Of a stretch of 58,760 nt of DNA, positions 46,810 to 55,823 are shown piece by piece. Under the pieces are notes generated by a model, which saw only the letters and a list, made by a program, of their open reading frames with translations, made no database searches and was not told the DNA's origin. Where the stretch lies: positions 1 to 58,760 of the forward strand of contig JAJEDI010000059.1 of assembly GCA_022821585.1 (NCBI GenBank), in the 5' to 3' direction. Each line of letters starts with the position of its first letter. Position 1 is the first letter of the stretch. The stretch is from Caldilineaceae bacterium (GTDB lineage Bacteria; Chloroflexota; Anaerolineae; Caldilineales; Caldilineaceae). A program made the translations under genes and the position numbers.

Positions 46810-47973
46810 CTACCCAGCACTCCGTCTGTCCTGCTGCTCCTGCGCCACCGACTGTGTCAACCTATCAATAATGATCGCCAGAAACACGATCGCCAACCCC
46901 GCGATAGCCCCGTTACCCGGCTGGTTCTTCTGCAGGGCCCGCAGCACATTGTCGCCCAGCCCGCCCGCGGCCACCATGCTCGCGATCGTCACCATCGCCA
47001 GCGCCATCATCGTCGTCTGGTTAATCCCCGCCATGATCGTCGGCAGCGCCATCGGAATTTGCACCTTCATCAGCAGCTGATACGGCGTCGTCCCGAACGC
47101 ATGCGCCGCCTCCACCGCCTCAGCCGACACCTGCCGGATCCCCAGATTCGTCAGCCGGATCACCGGCGGCACCGCATAGATCAAGGTGGCGAAAATGCCC
47201 GCCGGCTTCCCCAATCCAAAAAACAGTAGCCCCGGCAGCAGATAAACAAAGCTCGGCATCGTCTGCATCCCGTCCAGAATCGGACGCATCAGATTATCCG
47301 CCACCCGGTTGCGCGCCGCCAGCACGCCCAGCGGCAAACCCACGCCTACGGAAATCACAACCGCCACCACCATCAGCGCGATCGTGTCAATCGTGTTATC
47401 CCATAAGTCCATGAAGCCAACGAACAGCAGCGCGAACAACGTGAATCCCACCATCCTCCAGCGTCCTACCGCATAAGCGAGGACTGCAAGAGCCGCCACC
47501 ACGGCAGGCCATGGAATCCATTTCAACACGTCCTCAATTGTCACCAACGCATAGGCGACCGCGCTGCTCAAACCGTCGAAGAACCAGCTGATCTCTACTG
47601 TTATCCAGTCGACCCCCTCGTCAATCGCGCCGCCAACAAGCTCTCGCACCGTCTTCTCCAGCACAAGTGTACCGCCGTTGTCAGTCTCGACTTCGGTCCG
47701 CGATACTGTGGTGGGGAACTCCATTTCCGCGCCCCCTACGCCAAATGACACAATCAGTACCACGATTACCAAGCCCCACGCGATGAGCCAGTAATAGGTG
47801 GGCAGTGCCGTCTTGCTGCGCGGCGCCTGCGCATCCTCTGGCGGCATCTCTCTCCTGCCCGCTCCGCGCGGCGGAAGGTCGGAATCCCTACCCTCGATCC
47901 TGAGAATGGCATCCATCCCAACCGGCTTAATAGGCTGCTCTGCACCTGTCTGCGGGCTGTTTATCTGGCTCAT
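46810..47973 (-). CDS. proW: Glycine betaine/proline ABC transporter permease
   Basis: A 387-residue ProW-like permease. One N-terminal membrane segment is YYWLIAWGLVIVVLIVSFGV. The transport domain has about six more segments, including ALVTIEDVLKWIPWPAVVAALAVLAYAVGRW in parts and FVYLLPGLLFFGLGKPAG. The EAA-like loop that contacts the ATPase is VSAEAVEAAHAFGTTPYQLLMKVQIPMALPTIMAGINQ, read in parts. Start ATG at 47973 with AGGAG eight bases upstream. It follows proV by 42 bases. Confidence 0.9.
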   Translation of the reverse strand: MSQINSPQTGAEQPIKPVGMDAILRIEGRDSDLPPRGAGRREMPPEDAQAPRSKTALPTYYWLIAWGLVIVVLIVSFGVGGAEMEFPTTVSRTEVETDNGGTLVLEKTVRELVGGAIDEGVDWITVEISWFFDGLSSAVAYALVTIEDVLKWIPWPAVVAALAVLAYAVGRWRMVGFTLFALLFVGFMDLWDNTIDTIALMVVAVVISVGVGLPLGVLAARNRVADNLMRPILDGMQTMPSFVYLLPGLLFFGLGKPAGIFATLIYAVPPVIRLTNLGIRQVSAEAVEAAHAFGTTPYQLLMKVQIPMALPTIMAGINQTTMMALAMVTIASMVAAGGLGDNVLRALQKNQPGNGAIAGLAIVFLAIIIDRLTQSVAQEQQDRRSAG

Positions 47974-48015
47974 GTCAAGAGCTCCTCTCGAATCTGCCTA
48001 CTCTCTGACAGGAAG

Positions 48016-49203
48016 CTAATCGACCATTCCCGCCAAGAGTGCACGCCGGTGGATCTCGCCCAACAACCGCCCCTCGTCGTCCACCACCGCAATGAAGTGC
48101 TCCGTTTCCGCTGCCAGCGGAATGATGTTCTCAATGAAAGTTTCCGGGCTGGTGGTCGCCAATCCTTCCGTCTGCGCCGCACCCAGGGCTCCGGTTCGCT
48201 GGTTCGCCAGATCTGTAATCCGGTCCTGGGTAAGAACCCCCAGGAGGACATTGTCGTCCCCGACCACATAGGCCGCCTCGGCGTTTCTGTCCCGCATGGC
48301 GGCCAGCGCAGCGCGGGCCTCCTGACCTACGTGAATAACGACGTCCGGCTCCTGCATTATAGACCCCGCACGGATCACCTTGGCGCGCGACACGTCCTGT
48401 ACGAACTCGGAAACATAATCGTTGGCCGGCCTTGTAACGATTTCCTCCGGCGTTCCCTCCTGCACGATAACGCCGTCTCGCATGATCGCAATGCGGTCGC
48501 CCAGCTTCAGCGCTTCATCCAGGTCGTGCGTGATGAATATAATCGTCTTCTGCAGCTCGGACTGCAGCATGACCAGCTCGTCCTGCATCTCCCTGCGTAT
48601 AAGCGGGTCCAGTCCGCTGAACGGCTCGTCCATGATCAGCACCTCCGGGTCGACCGCCAGCGCCCTCGCCAGCCCCACCCGCTGCTGCATCCCTCCGCTC
48701 ATCTCACTCGGATAATAGTACTCCCACCCTCTCAGGCCCACCGTCTCAATCGCATTCGCCGCCAGCCTGTACCGGCTGTCCTTGTCCATGCCCTGCACCT
48801 CAAGCCCATATGCCACATTGTCCAGCACGCGCCGGTGAGGCAGAAGCGCGTAATTCTGAAAAACCATCGCGATCTTGTCCCGCCGGAACTGCCGCAGGTC
48901 CTCCGCCGAGTACCTGCATATGTCCTCGCCGTCAAACTGGATCTGCCCCTCCGTCGCCTCGATCAGCCTGATCAGACAGCGCGCCAGCGTTGACTTCCCG
49001 CTGCCCGAAAGCCCCATCACCACAAAGGTCTGACCCCGGGGAACCCGGAAAGCGACATCCCGCAGCCCCACAACAAGACCCAGTTCATCCTGTATCTCGT
49101 CCCGGCTCTTGGATGCGTATTCCGGCCGCAGCGCCCGCTCCGGCCTGCCTCCAAACACCTTCCAGAGACCGTCGACCTCGATATGATACGTCTCCTGGTT
49201 CAT
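48016..49203 (-). CDS. proV: Glycine betaine/proline ABC transporter ATPase with CBS domains
   Basis: A 395-residue ATPase of the ProV/OpuAA type. Walker A is GLSGSGKST, the signature MSGGMQQR and Walker B VLIMDEPFSGLD. The last about 115 residues form a pair of CBS modules (VIHVGQEARAALAAMRDRN and later HFIAVVDDEGRLLGEIHRRALL). In related importers these sense ionic strength and shut transport off when osmotic stress ends. ATG at 49203. It heads the importer unit proV-proW-proX2. Confidence 0.94.
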   Translation of the reverse strand: MNQETYHIEVDGLWKVFGGRPERALRPEYASKSRDEIQDELGLVVGLRDVAFRVPRGQTFVVMGLSGSGKSTLARCLIRLIEATEGQIQFDGEDICRYSAEDLRQFRRDKIAMVFQNYALLPHRRVLDNVAYGLEVQGMDKDSRYRLAANAIETVGLRGWEYYYPSEMSGGMQQRVGLARALAVDPEVLIMDEPFSGLDPLIRREMQDELVMLQSELQKTIIFITHDLDEALKLGDRIAIMRDGVIVQEGTPEEIVTRPANDYVSEFVQDVSRAKVIRAGSIMQEPDVVIHVGQEARAALAAMRDRNAEAAYVVGDDNVLLGVLTQDRITDLANQRTGALGAAQTEGLATTSPETFIENIIPLAAETEHFIAVVDDEGRLLGEIHRRALLAGMVD

Positions 49204-49356
49204 TTTCTCGTCCGGTTTCTATTCAATCTGAGACAATCACGATTCGTGTCTTCCACAATGTATTCCTGAATCCAGAATCTGCTTCCCTGTCTAATCTTCA
49301 ACAATATCATGCTGCCAAAAAGCGTTCAAATCTGTCCCGGTCAGGCGCGGCCCTTC

Positions 49357-50538
49357 TCAAAGACTCTCAAGCGTCGCTTTGTCGACCTCAATGCCGAATC
49401 CCGGCGCGTCACTGGGAACCAGATAACCGTCTTCTATAACCGCCGTCCCCGGCAGCGAAACCATCTCCGCCAGCGGCACACCCGGCGCCGAAACGCCCCC
49501 GGACCGCTCACCCCACGTAACTGCCGGCATCGCAAAAGCCAGATGCTGCCCAAACGGTGAGTTCATCCCCCCATGCGGGATCACCTCAACCCCTGCCCCC
49601 TCCGCAATATGACAAATGCGCACACACGCCGATATTCCCCCAACCCACAGCGGGTCCGGCTGCCAGATATCCACCGGGCGCTCGTTCGCCGCCTGCGCAA
49701 AGCTCTGCGGCAGATACCAGTGCTCCCCCGTCGCCAGCGTCTGCCACGGCAGCCGCCGCCGCACCTGCGCAAAGCCCTCCGTGTCATCCGGCAGCAGAAA
49801 GTCCTCAATCCACCTCAGCCGGTAGGGCCGCAACCTCTCCGCCAGCCGCACCGTGTAATCCACGTCCAGCGCCATCCAGCAGTCCAGCATCAGCGCAACG
49901 TCCGGCCCGATCAACTCGCGCGCGCCGGCCACCAGCTCCTCCGCCTTCCGCAGACCCGCCTCACCGTCGGCCGGCCCGTATGGAAACGGCAGCTTCATCG
50001 CCCGAAAACCCAACTCCATGTACCAGGCCGCTTCAAAGCCGGTTGCGTAACAGAAGATTCTCTCTTTCTGAGGTCCGCCCAGCAACTCATAAACTGGCCG
50101 CTCCAGCACCTTCCCCTTCAGGTCCCACAACGCCAGATCGACCGCGCTGATGGCGTAACTCGCCAGCCCCTGGCTTCCGTACGGCGATGCCAGCCGCGTC
50201 ATCATATCGAAAATCTTCTCCGTCGCCATGCAGTTCTCGCCCACAATGTGCGGGGCGAAATGGTCGTTGACGATCCTGCACACCGGCCCCGCAAACGAAG
50301 ACACGCCCAGCCCGAAGCTCCCGTCTTCCGCCGTCACCACGCACACCGTGGTCTTCCACTTGGCCGTCCACGACGACCTCCGCTCCTTGTATTTCGGGTA
50401 GCGCCCCATCGGGCTCGAAGGCTCCAACCCATCCCACACATAGGACGGCCTCGGCGCGCTCTCCTCACCCCGGCGCTTCCGCCCGGGATTCAAAGCATCC
50501 ATATCAACTTCGAGGGCTTTGACCTCTGTGATCCTCAC
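49357..50538 (-). CDS. Enolase-superfamily sugar-acid dehydratase, rhamnonate dehydratase-like
   Basis: A 393-residue enolase-superfamily enzyme. Of the characterised members it is closest by eye to L-rhamnonate dehydratase, which turns L-rhamnonate into 2-keto-3-deoxy-rhamnonate. Segments: ISAVDLALWDLKGKVLERPVYELLGG, LMLDCWMALD (metal Asp), WIEDFLLPDD (Glu), LATGEHW (Glu), WQPDPLWVGGISAC and IPHGGMNSPFGQHLAFAMP (His). The usual KxK catalytic motif is replaced by MKLPFP near residue 190, as in the rhamnonate dehydratase subgroup. Start GTG at 50536-50538 with TAGGAGAAAT upstream. Its keto-acid product would suit an aldolase such as the HpaI gene here. Confidence 0.85.
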   Translation of the reverse strand: MRITEVKALEVDMDALNPGRKRRGEESAPRPSYVWDGLEPSSPMGRYPKYKERRSSWTAKWKTTVCVVTAEDGSFGLGVSSFAGPVCRIVNDHFAPHIVGENCMATEKIFDMMTRLASPYGSQGLASYAISAVDLALWDLKGKVLERPVYELLGGPQKERIFCYATGFEAAWYMELGFRAMKLPFPYGPADGEAGLRKAEELVAGARELIGPDVALMLDCWMALDVDYTVRLAERLRPYRLRWIEDFLLPDDTEGFAQVRRRLPWQTLATGEHWYLPQSFAQAANERPVDIWQPDPLWVGGISACVRICHIAEGAGVEVIPHGGMNSPFGQHLAFAMPAVTWGERSGGVSAPGVPLAEMVSLPGTAVIEDGYLVPSDAPGFGIEVDKATLESL

Positions 50539-50611
50539 AGATTTCTCCTAAGACCTCCGACACTTCCAACTTTCTCGCCATCAGCTGCACGTTCAGGCAA
50601 CAGTCACCACC

Positions 50612-51673
50612 CTATCCGGACCCGTATACCTGCCGTGTCTTCTCGGCAATCTCAGCCCAGTCCAGCGAATGTGCCCGCTCCCACGCCGCCTCTCGCATCG
50701 GACCAATCTCCCGCTCCTGAATCGCCAGCATCGACCGGCGCAGTCCCTCCTCATCCTCCGCATCGTAGACTATCCCGGCCTCCGGAGGGACCAACTCCGT
50801 CAGACATCCGACCCCAGGAGCGATCACCGGCATGCCAAATGAAAACGCCGTTATTACCGAACCCGAAGTCAGCACTTCCAGAAAGGGAAAGACACCAACA
50901 TCGGCTACATTAAACAGATACTGAAACTCATCGTTGGCAAAATGGCGTGACGAACGCAACATCACCCGCGGGTCGTCGGGCGGTACCGACGCCACCAGCT
51001 CCTGCCCGTACTCCGTGTAAAACTTGGCGCCCAACAGCAGCCGCAAATGTTCGCCAGGCAACGACTGAAATACCTCAATCAGACGCTCGATCCCCTTATA
51101 CCGGCGCACGTTCCCGAAGTAGAAGAAGACAAAGTGCTCATCGCTCAACCCCATCCGCCGCCGTGCCTCATCGCGGCCGACCTTGTTGGGATACGGGTAT
51201 ATGAAATTCCCGTGATTGATGACGAAAACACCCTCCGTGCGATGAAAATGCGTCCGTACCAGCTCGCGCGCGTGCTCGCAGTGTACGATCACCGAGTTCG
51301 CCAGATGCGTGATGGCCGTTTGCGCCAAGTGGTCCAAATCGTGGCTGTTGCTCTCATGTGGATACAGATTGTGGACCGTCCACACGATCCTGTACCCCAG
51401 CAGACGCGCCAGGGCAAGGTTGTCGATAAGCTCGGTTAAGAGCCCCAGCTGCTCTTCCAACGCCTCGCCGCTATACATGTAGTTCGGCCAGTTGAGATGC
51501 AGGACGCTGATCTTGCCCCGATTCTCGTGTAGCCACGCCTTCGTCAGCGTCTCAGGATGTCCCGCCTCCAGTTCGACGCCAACCTCCTGCATCGCCCTCC
51601 CCAGCAAACCCCCGTACGGATTGGCCCAATCCAGCGATAGCCCCGCCACTTCCCAGAAAAAAACACCGCGCAT
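50612..51673 (-). CDS. Glycosyltransferase, GT4-like
   Basis: A 353-residue GT-B fold glycosyltransferase. The N-terminal domain has WANPYGGLLGRAMQEVGVELEAG and VWTVHNLYPHE. The C-terminal domain has FVFFYFGNVRRYKGIERLIEVFQSLP and FGMPVIAPGVGCLTELVPPEAGIVYDAEDEEGL, the donor-sugar site. ATG at 51673 (MRGVFFWEV) is preceded by AGGACAGG; starts further up (ATG 51694, TTG 51718) are possible. It may build a cell-surface glycan. The acceptor is unknown. Confidence 0.82.
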   Translation of the reverse strand: MRGVFFWEVAGLSLDWANPYGGLLGRAMQEVGVELEAGHPETLTKAWLHENRGKISVLHLNWPNYMYSGEALEEQLGLLTELIDNLALARLLGYRIVWTVHNLYPHESNSHDLDHLAQTAITHLANSVIVHCEHARELVRTHFHRTEGVFVINHGNFIYPYPNKVGRDEARRRMGLSDEHFVFFYFGNVRRYKGIERLIEVFQSLPGEHLRLLLGAKFYTEYGQELVASVPPDDPRVMLRSSRHFANDEFQYLFNVADVGVFPFLEVLTSGSVITAFSFGMPVIAPGVGCLTELVPPEAGIVYDAEDEEGLRRSMLAIQEREIGPMREAAWERAHSLDWAEIAEKTRQVYGSG

Positions 51674-51746
51674 AATCCTGTCCTGCCCTGGCATGAAAAC
51701 TGATAACTGCGTATTCAAGTTCGTGCAATGTTTCGTTGTTGATACT

Positions 51747-52769
51747 TCAGTCGGGGGGATCCTGCAACGCTACACTATTTCCGCTGCGCGCCGACTCGCT
51801 GGCCGCCTCCACGACCGCCAGGCCGGCCAGCCCCTCCTCTCCCGGAATCGGATTCGCTCCCTCCCCCGCAACCGCCCTGCCAAACGCCTCTAGCAGCGCA
51901 ACGTGAGGCCTCGGGCCGCCCGGGTCAATCGAAAAATCCCGCGTCCCGTCTGCCGTGAGCACCCGCAAACTTCCCGACGAGTCCTTCGCCGATATCGGGG
52001 CGGCTTCGATCGATCCCTCCGTCCCCCAGATCTCAAGCCCGTTAGCGCGCTCCGGCTCGTGGTTCGCGGTGGTCCAATGACTCGTGACCACCGCCTGCGC
52101 GCCGCTCGCCAGCCGCAGCAACAGCGTCGATGTGTCCGCCACCGGAGACCTGTCGACCAGCGTCTCCACCAGCGCCGCAACCGATTTCGCAGGCCCGCAC
52201 AGAAAACGCAGCAGGTCGATACAGTGTATGCCCAAATCCATCACCGGACCGCCGCCGCTGATCTCCGGGTCATGATGCCAGACCCCCGGCTGCGGCGGAA
52301 ACCGGTCCGAAAAGTTGATACGCGCCGCCGTCACCTGCCCGATCGCGCCCTCCTCAAGAAGACGCCTGATGCGCTGGTGACGGACATTGAAACGCTGGTA
52401 ATGGCATATCGTCAGCATGACCCCGCTGGCCCGGCAAGCCTCGATCATCTCCCGGGCCTCCGCCGTGGACATCGCCATCGGCTTCTCGCACAACACATGC
52501 TTGCCCGCCTCCGCCGCCAGGACCGTCTGCCGCGCGTGCAAATGAGGAGGCGTGGCAACATACACCGCGTCTACCTCGGAATCGGCCAGCAACGCCTCAT
52601 CGCAATCGTACGCCCGCCGTGCACCATGCCTGTCCGCAAACGCCTGCGCCGCCGCCAGCTCCCGCCGCGAAACAGCCGCCAGCTCGTGACCGTCCGCCGC
52701 CGCCACCGCCGGCGCAAACTGGCTCTCCGCGATCTTGCCCGCCCCCACGATACCCCAATTGACCGTCAT
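51747..52769 (-). CDS. Gfo/Idh/MocA-family oxidoreductase
   Basis: A 340-residue Gfo/Idh/MocA member. The Rossmann motif is VGAGKIA, the catalytic motif LCEKPMAMS near residue 93 is canonical, and GGPVMDLGIHCIDLLRFL supplies the substrate-side His. ATG at 52769 with GAGG just upstream; a long extension to 52931 is low-complexity and unlikely. It is the first of a run of four Gfo genes on the minus strand that are not close copies of each other, which suggests several distinct sugar or cyclitol oxidations. Confidence 0.9.
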   Translation of the reverse strand: MTVNWGIVGAGKIAESQFAPAVAAADGHELAAVSRRELAAAQAFADRHGARRAYDCDEALLADSEVDAVYVATPPHLHARQTVLAAEAGKHVLCEKPMAMSTAEAREMIEACRASGVMLTICHYQRFNVRHQRIRRLLEEGAIGQVTAARINFSDRFPPQPGVWHHDPEISGGGPVMDLGIHCIDLLRFLCGPAKSVAALVETLVDRSPVADTSTLLLRLASGAQAVVTSHWTTANHEPERANGLEIWGTEGSIEAAPISAKDSSGSLRVLTADGTRDFSIDPGGPRPHVALLEAFGRAVAGEGANPIPGEEGLAGLAVVEAASESARSGNSVALQDPPD

Positions 52770-52825
52770 GCCTCGCTCATCCTCGTTGCCAGCCCTCTTC
52801 CGCTCACGCCACTCGAACTGATAGA

Positions 52826-53839
52826 TTACTGCTCCACCGCCTCCTCGCGGCCGCTCTCCAACGCCCTTTCCAGCGCCGACGCCACCCGAATCGCCGCCAG
52901 CCCGTCCCGGCCCGTCACGATCGGCTCCCACTTCCCCTGCACAACCCCCACAAAGTGGCTGAACAGCGAACGGAACATCCCCTCCTGCCTCCCGTGCAGC
53001 ACCGGCGTATACCCAATATCCGGGTAGTCCGGCTCTCCGCCGACATGATAGATCGCAACCGAGTTCTCATGGCCCAGCACTTCGGCCGCGCCCTCTGTGC
53101 CGTGAATACTGAAATGCTCCGCCTGCGAACGTCCGCTGAAAGCCGGCGTACTCCACGACGTCTCCAGCACCCCCACGACGCCGTTATCAAAAGTAAACAC
53201 CGCGATGATAAAGTCCTGCCGGCCCTTCGCTTTCTCCCGCGAATACGCTTTTACACTCGTAACCGGCCGCCCCACCGTCCACAACATCATATCGATGTCG
53301 TGCGGCGTCAGCCAGTACGCCAGCGAAAACTTGCCCAACACACGCTCCGCCGCAAACTGGATCGTATTCCGCCGCGAATACAAGTGCATAACCTCCCCGA
53401 TCTCGCCCGCCGCCACCGCCGCGCGCATCGCCGCATAGGGATGGTCGAACCGCAAACTCTGGCACACCATCAACTGCACGCCCACCCGGTCCGCCGTCTC
53501 CACAAAGCTCTGCGCATCCGCCGCCGAAACCGCCATCGGCTTCTCCACCAGCACGTGCTTGCCCGCCTCCAGCGCAGCCAGCACCGGTGCCGTGTGCATC
53601 CACTCCGACGCCGCCACCACCACCGCCTCAATCTCCGGGTGGCTGGCCAGCATCGCCTCATGCCCGACGTTCGGATATCCCGGGACCCCGTACTGCCCGG
53701 CAACTTCGTTCGTGGCCCCCTCACTTCGGCCCGACACCGCCACCAAATAGGTCTCACTCAGTTCGCTCGCCAGCCGCGCGTACACGCGTCCCATTCGCCC
53801 CGGTCCGACGACTCCAATCTGCAAAGGTGAATTCATCAT
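52826..53839 (-). CDS. Gfo/Idh/MocA-family oxidoreductase
   Basis: A 337-residue Gfo/Idh/MocA member with VGPGRMG as Rossmann motif (Pro within the loop), LVEKPMAVS near residue 94, and WLTPHDIDMMLWTVG as the His motif. Starts at ATG 53837-53839 or the ATG at 53836; AAGGAAAG lies about 13 bases before. It begins 56 bases after the stop of the gene at 53892. Cytoplasmic by its lack of a signal peptide. Confidence 0.9.
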   Translation of the reverse strand: MMNSPLQIGVVGPGRMGRVYARLASELSETYLVAVSGRSEGATNEVAGQYGVPGYPNVGHEAMLASHPEIEAVVVAASEWMHTAPVLAALEAGKHVLVEKPMAVSAADAQSFVETADRVGVQLMVCQSLRFDHPYAAMRAAVAAGEIGEVMHLYSRRNTIQFAAERVLGKFSLAYWLTPHDIDMMLWTVGRPVTSVKAYSREKAKGRQDFIIAVFTFDNGVVGVLETSWSTPAFSGRSQAEHFSIHGTEGAAEVLGHENSVAIYHVGGEPDYPDIGYTPVLHGRQEGMFRSLFSHFVGVVQGKWEPIVTGRDGLAAIRVASALERALESGREEAVEQ

Positions 53840-53891
53840 GAAAAGATTGCTTTCCTTCTTGGTCTGTTCTGTCCTCTGGTCTTCCGTCAAA

Positions 53892-54782
53892 CTACTGCCC
53901 AAATCTACCTATCTGAACCGTGCGCCCGCCCTCTTCCGCCGAGCGCACCAGCGCCGCCATCATCGCCATCACCTCAACCGACCACGCTATGGGAAATGGC
54001 GGTTCGCCGCTTTCCGCCATCCGGATCACTCGCGCCAGCGTCTCTGTATAGAAACGGCTCCCGTCTACGATGTCCGCCTCTCCCCAGCCCGCCGCGCCGA
54101 AAACCGCACCGTGATAAAGCCCCGGCGTCTCGTGCAGCAGATTGATCACTCCCTGCCGCCCGTCCGCATAGTGCACAAGCCCGACATCGCACCGCGCCGT
54201 CCGCCGCGTCGTCACCGCCTCCGCGCCGCCTCCCAGCAGCGTATGCAGCAGCTCCACCGCATGAACCCCATAGAAAAAAGGATGCAGCGCCCGCGGATCA
54301 GGGAAATCACCGGCCGCCGCGCCGCTGACTATAGCGCAATTCAGCGCGCCAAAGCCTTTCATCTTCTCCTGCAGTTCCAAAATCTCCCCCGCATAGCGCA
54401 GCGCCGAACACGACATCAGCGGCACATCCCCGTCCGCGGCCAACTTGACCAGGCTGTAAACGTCCTCCATCTCGTTCGCAAACGGCTTGTCCACAAAAGT
54501 CGGCAGACCCGCCTCGATCGCCAGCCGCGCATGAGGCGGGTGGTCGTCACCGTAGCGGTTGACCACCATCGCCAGGTCCACGTCTGTCAGGGCCTCCGCC
54601 GGCGTCCCCACCACCTCCGGGATCTGCCACTCCGCCGCCTTTGACCGTGCCTGTTCCGCATCTTCCCCCCACAGTTTGACCACCTGCGCCCGCCCATGCA
54701 GCGGGCTGTCCGGCGGGTTGACCAACTGTGTCCACGCCTCCGTATGCGTGCTGTCCGCTCCGATCATGCCGATTCGTATCAT
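53892..54782 (-). CDS. Gfo/Idh/MocA-family oxidoreductase, DKP variant
   Basis: A 296-residue protein, shorter than usual for the family. It starts with IRIGMIGADSTHTEAW, where the second half of GxGxxG is absent (ADST). The active-site motif is FVDKPFANE near residue 92; Lys is kept but Glu is Asp. Near 175, HPFFYGVHAVELLHTLLG is the His region. The start is ATG at 54780-54782 with AGAGGAAG upstream. The start regions of this gene and the plus-strand PhyH gene diverge, with the PhyH promoter between them. Cofactor binding may differ, and a non-oxidoreductase role cannot be excluded. Confidence 0.8.
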   Translation of the reverse strand: MIRIGMIGADSTHTEAWTQLVNPPDSPLHGRAQVVKLWGEDAEQARSKAAEWQIPEVVGTPAEALTDVDLAMVVNRYGDDHPPHARLAIEAGLPTFVDKPFANEMEDVYSLVKLAADGDVPLMSCSALRYAGEILELQEKMKGFGALNCAIVSGAAAGDFPDPRALHPFFYGVHAVELLHTLLGGGAEAVTTRRTARCDVGLVHYADGRQGVINLLHETPGLYHGAVFGAAGWGEADIVDGSRFYTETLARVIRMAESGEPPFPIAWSVEVMAMMAALVRSAEEGGRTVQIGRFGQ

Positions 54783-54857
54783 TTTTTCTTCCTCTGGGCA
54801 GTTTTTCCTGTTTTTCGTCGGCTTACGGTTGTTAACCGCAAATGCCCTCAAAACTGA

Positions 54858-54887
54858 TTGACAGCCGATTCCCCTGTTCGCTATACT
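54858..54887 (+). promoter_or_regulatory. Strong sigma-70-type promoter of the second PhyH gene
   Basis: TTGACA (54858-54863) and TATACT (54882-54887) with an 18-base spacer: 11 of 12 consensus matches. Transcription would start near 54895, 66 bases before the ATG at 54961. It is one of the two best promoters in the window. Confidence 0.75.
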
Positions 54888-54960
54888 TTAGCTGCATATT
54901 TTAACAATGCCAGCCGGTCGTCCGCCTGCGACCGCGAATGCTCGAAAAGGAGTTCTCCCC

Positions 54961-55758
54961 ATGGCCCTGAACGAACAACAGAAAGAATTCTTCTGGGAAA
55001 ACGGCTACCTTCCCTACCACCGCATCCTCTCAGACGACGATCTCACCGCACTGCGCAAACGTAGCGAAGCCATCATCAGCGGCGAAGTCAATCACGTCCC
55101 GCCCCGCTACATCCAGTTCGAGGCCAAGTTCCGCGACGGCCTCCCCGAAGACGTCGAGCCGCTCGACGCCGTCCGCAAAATGACCCAGCTCTGCTACTTC
55201 GACGACGTGTTTGAGCGCACCGCCCGCAAACCGGAGATTGTCGATGTAATCGACGACCTTATCGGTCCCAACATCAAGCTCTACACTGATCAGCTGATGA
55301 TGAAACCCCGCTACCACGGCACCGTCACCGATTGGCATCAGGACTCGATGGCGTGGCATCAATTCGCGCCCCAGGAGCACGTCAGTTGCTGGGTCGCCCT
55401 CGACGACGCCACCGTCGAAAATGGCTGTATGACCGTGATTCCCGGCAGCCACAAATGGGGGCCAATCGATCGTGAATATAAGGATCGCTTCCTGGCCAAC
55501 CCGCTCCTGAACGAACCGCTCCCGGTCGAACTACCCGCCGGCAGCTGTATGTTCCATCACGGCCTGAACTTCCACCGCACCGGGGCCAACTCGACTCCCC
55601 ACCGCCGCCGCGGCCTTGCTCTCCACTACATCCGCTCCGAAACAATGTACCTCGGCATCGAAGACGAAGAATCCCGCCTCCTCACCGAATGCGAAAAGCC
55701 GCGCGGTGAGTTCCGCTTCATGTTGATTCGTGGCAAAGAGTTCCCTGGCCGCGTCTGA
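54961..55758 (+). CDS. Phytanoyl-CoA dioxygenase (PhyH) family protein 2
   Basis: A 265-residue Fe(II)/2-oxoglutarate-dependent oxygenase. H126 and D128 (DWHQDSMAW) with H205 (NFHRTGANS) form the iron site. ENGCMTVIPGSHKWG and the later RRRGLALHYI (2-oxoglutarate-binding Arg region) are typical. It is only distantly like the PhyH at 9231. The start ATG at 54961 is preceded by AAAAGGAG. It has its own strong promoter and is the only plus-strand gene in the right-hand sugar cluster, so it may be regulated separately. Confidence 0.9.
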   Translation: MALNEQQKEFFWENGYLPYHRILSDDDLTALRKRSEAIISGEVNHVPPRYIQFEAKFRDGLPEDVEPLDAVRKMTQLCYFDDVFERTARKPEIVDVIDDLIGPNIKLYTDQLMMKPRYHGTVTDWHQDSMAWHQFAPQEHVSCWVALDDATVENGCMTVIPGSHKWGPIDREYKDRFLANPLLNEPLPVELPAGSCMFHHGLNFHRTGANSTPHRRRGLALHYIRSETMYLGIEDEESRLLTECEKPRGEFRFMLIRGKEFPGRV

Positions 55759-55823
55759 GCACAAGTCGTTCGCCGGTGACATCCCCGATGTCACCGGCCG
55801 GCAGAGTTTCACGCCGCTCGCAA

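Noticed and set aside
48016..49356. Search for a glycine or other riboswitch upstream of proV
   Set aside because: The 150 bases before proV show no recognisable aptamer core or expression-platform hairpin.
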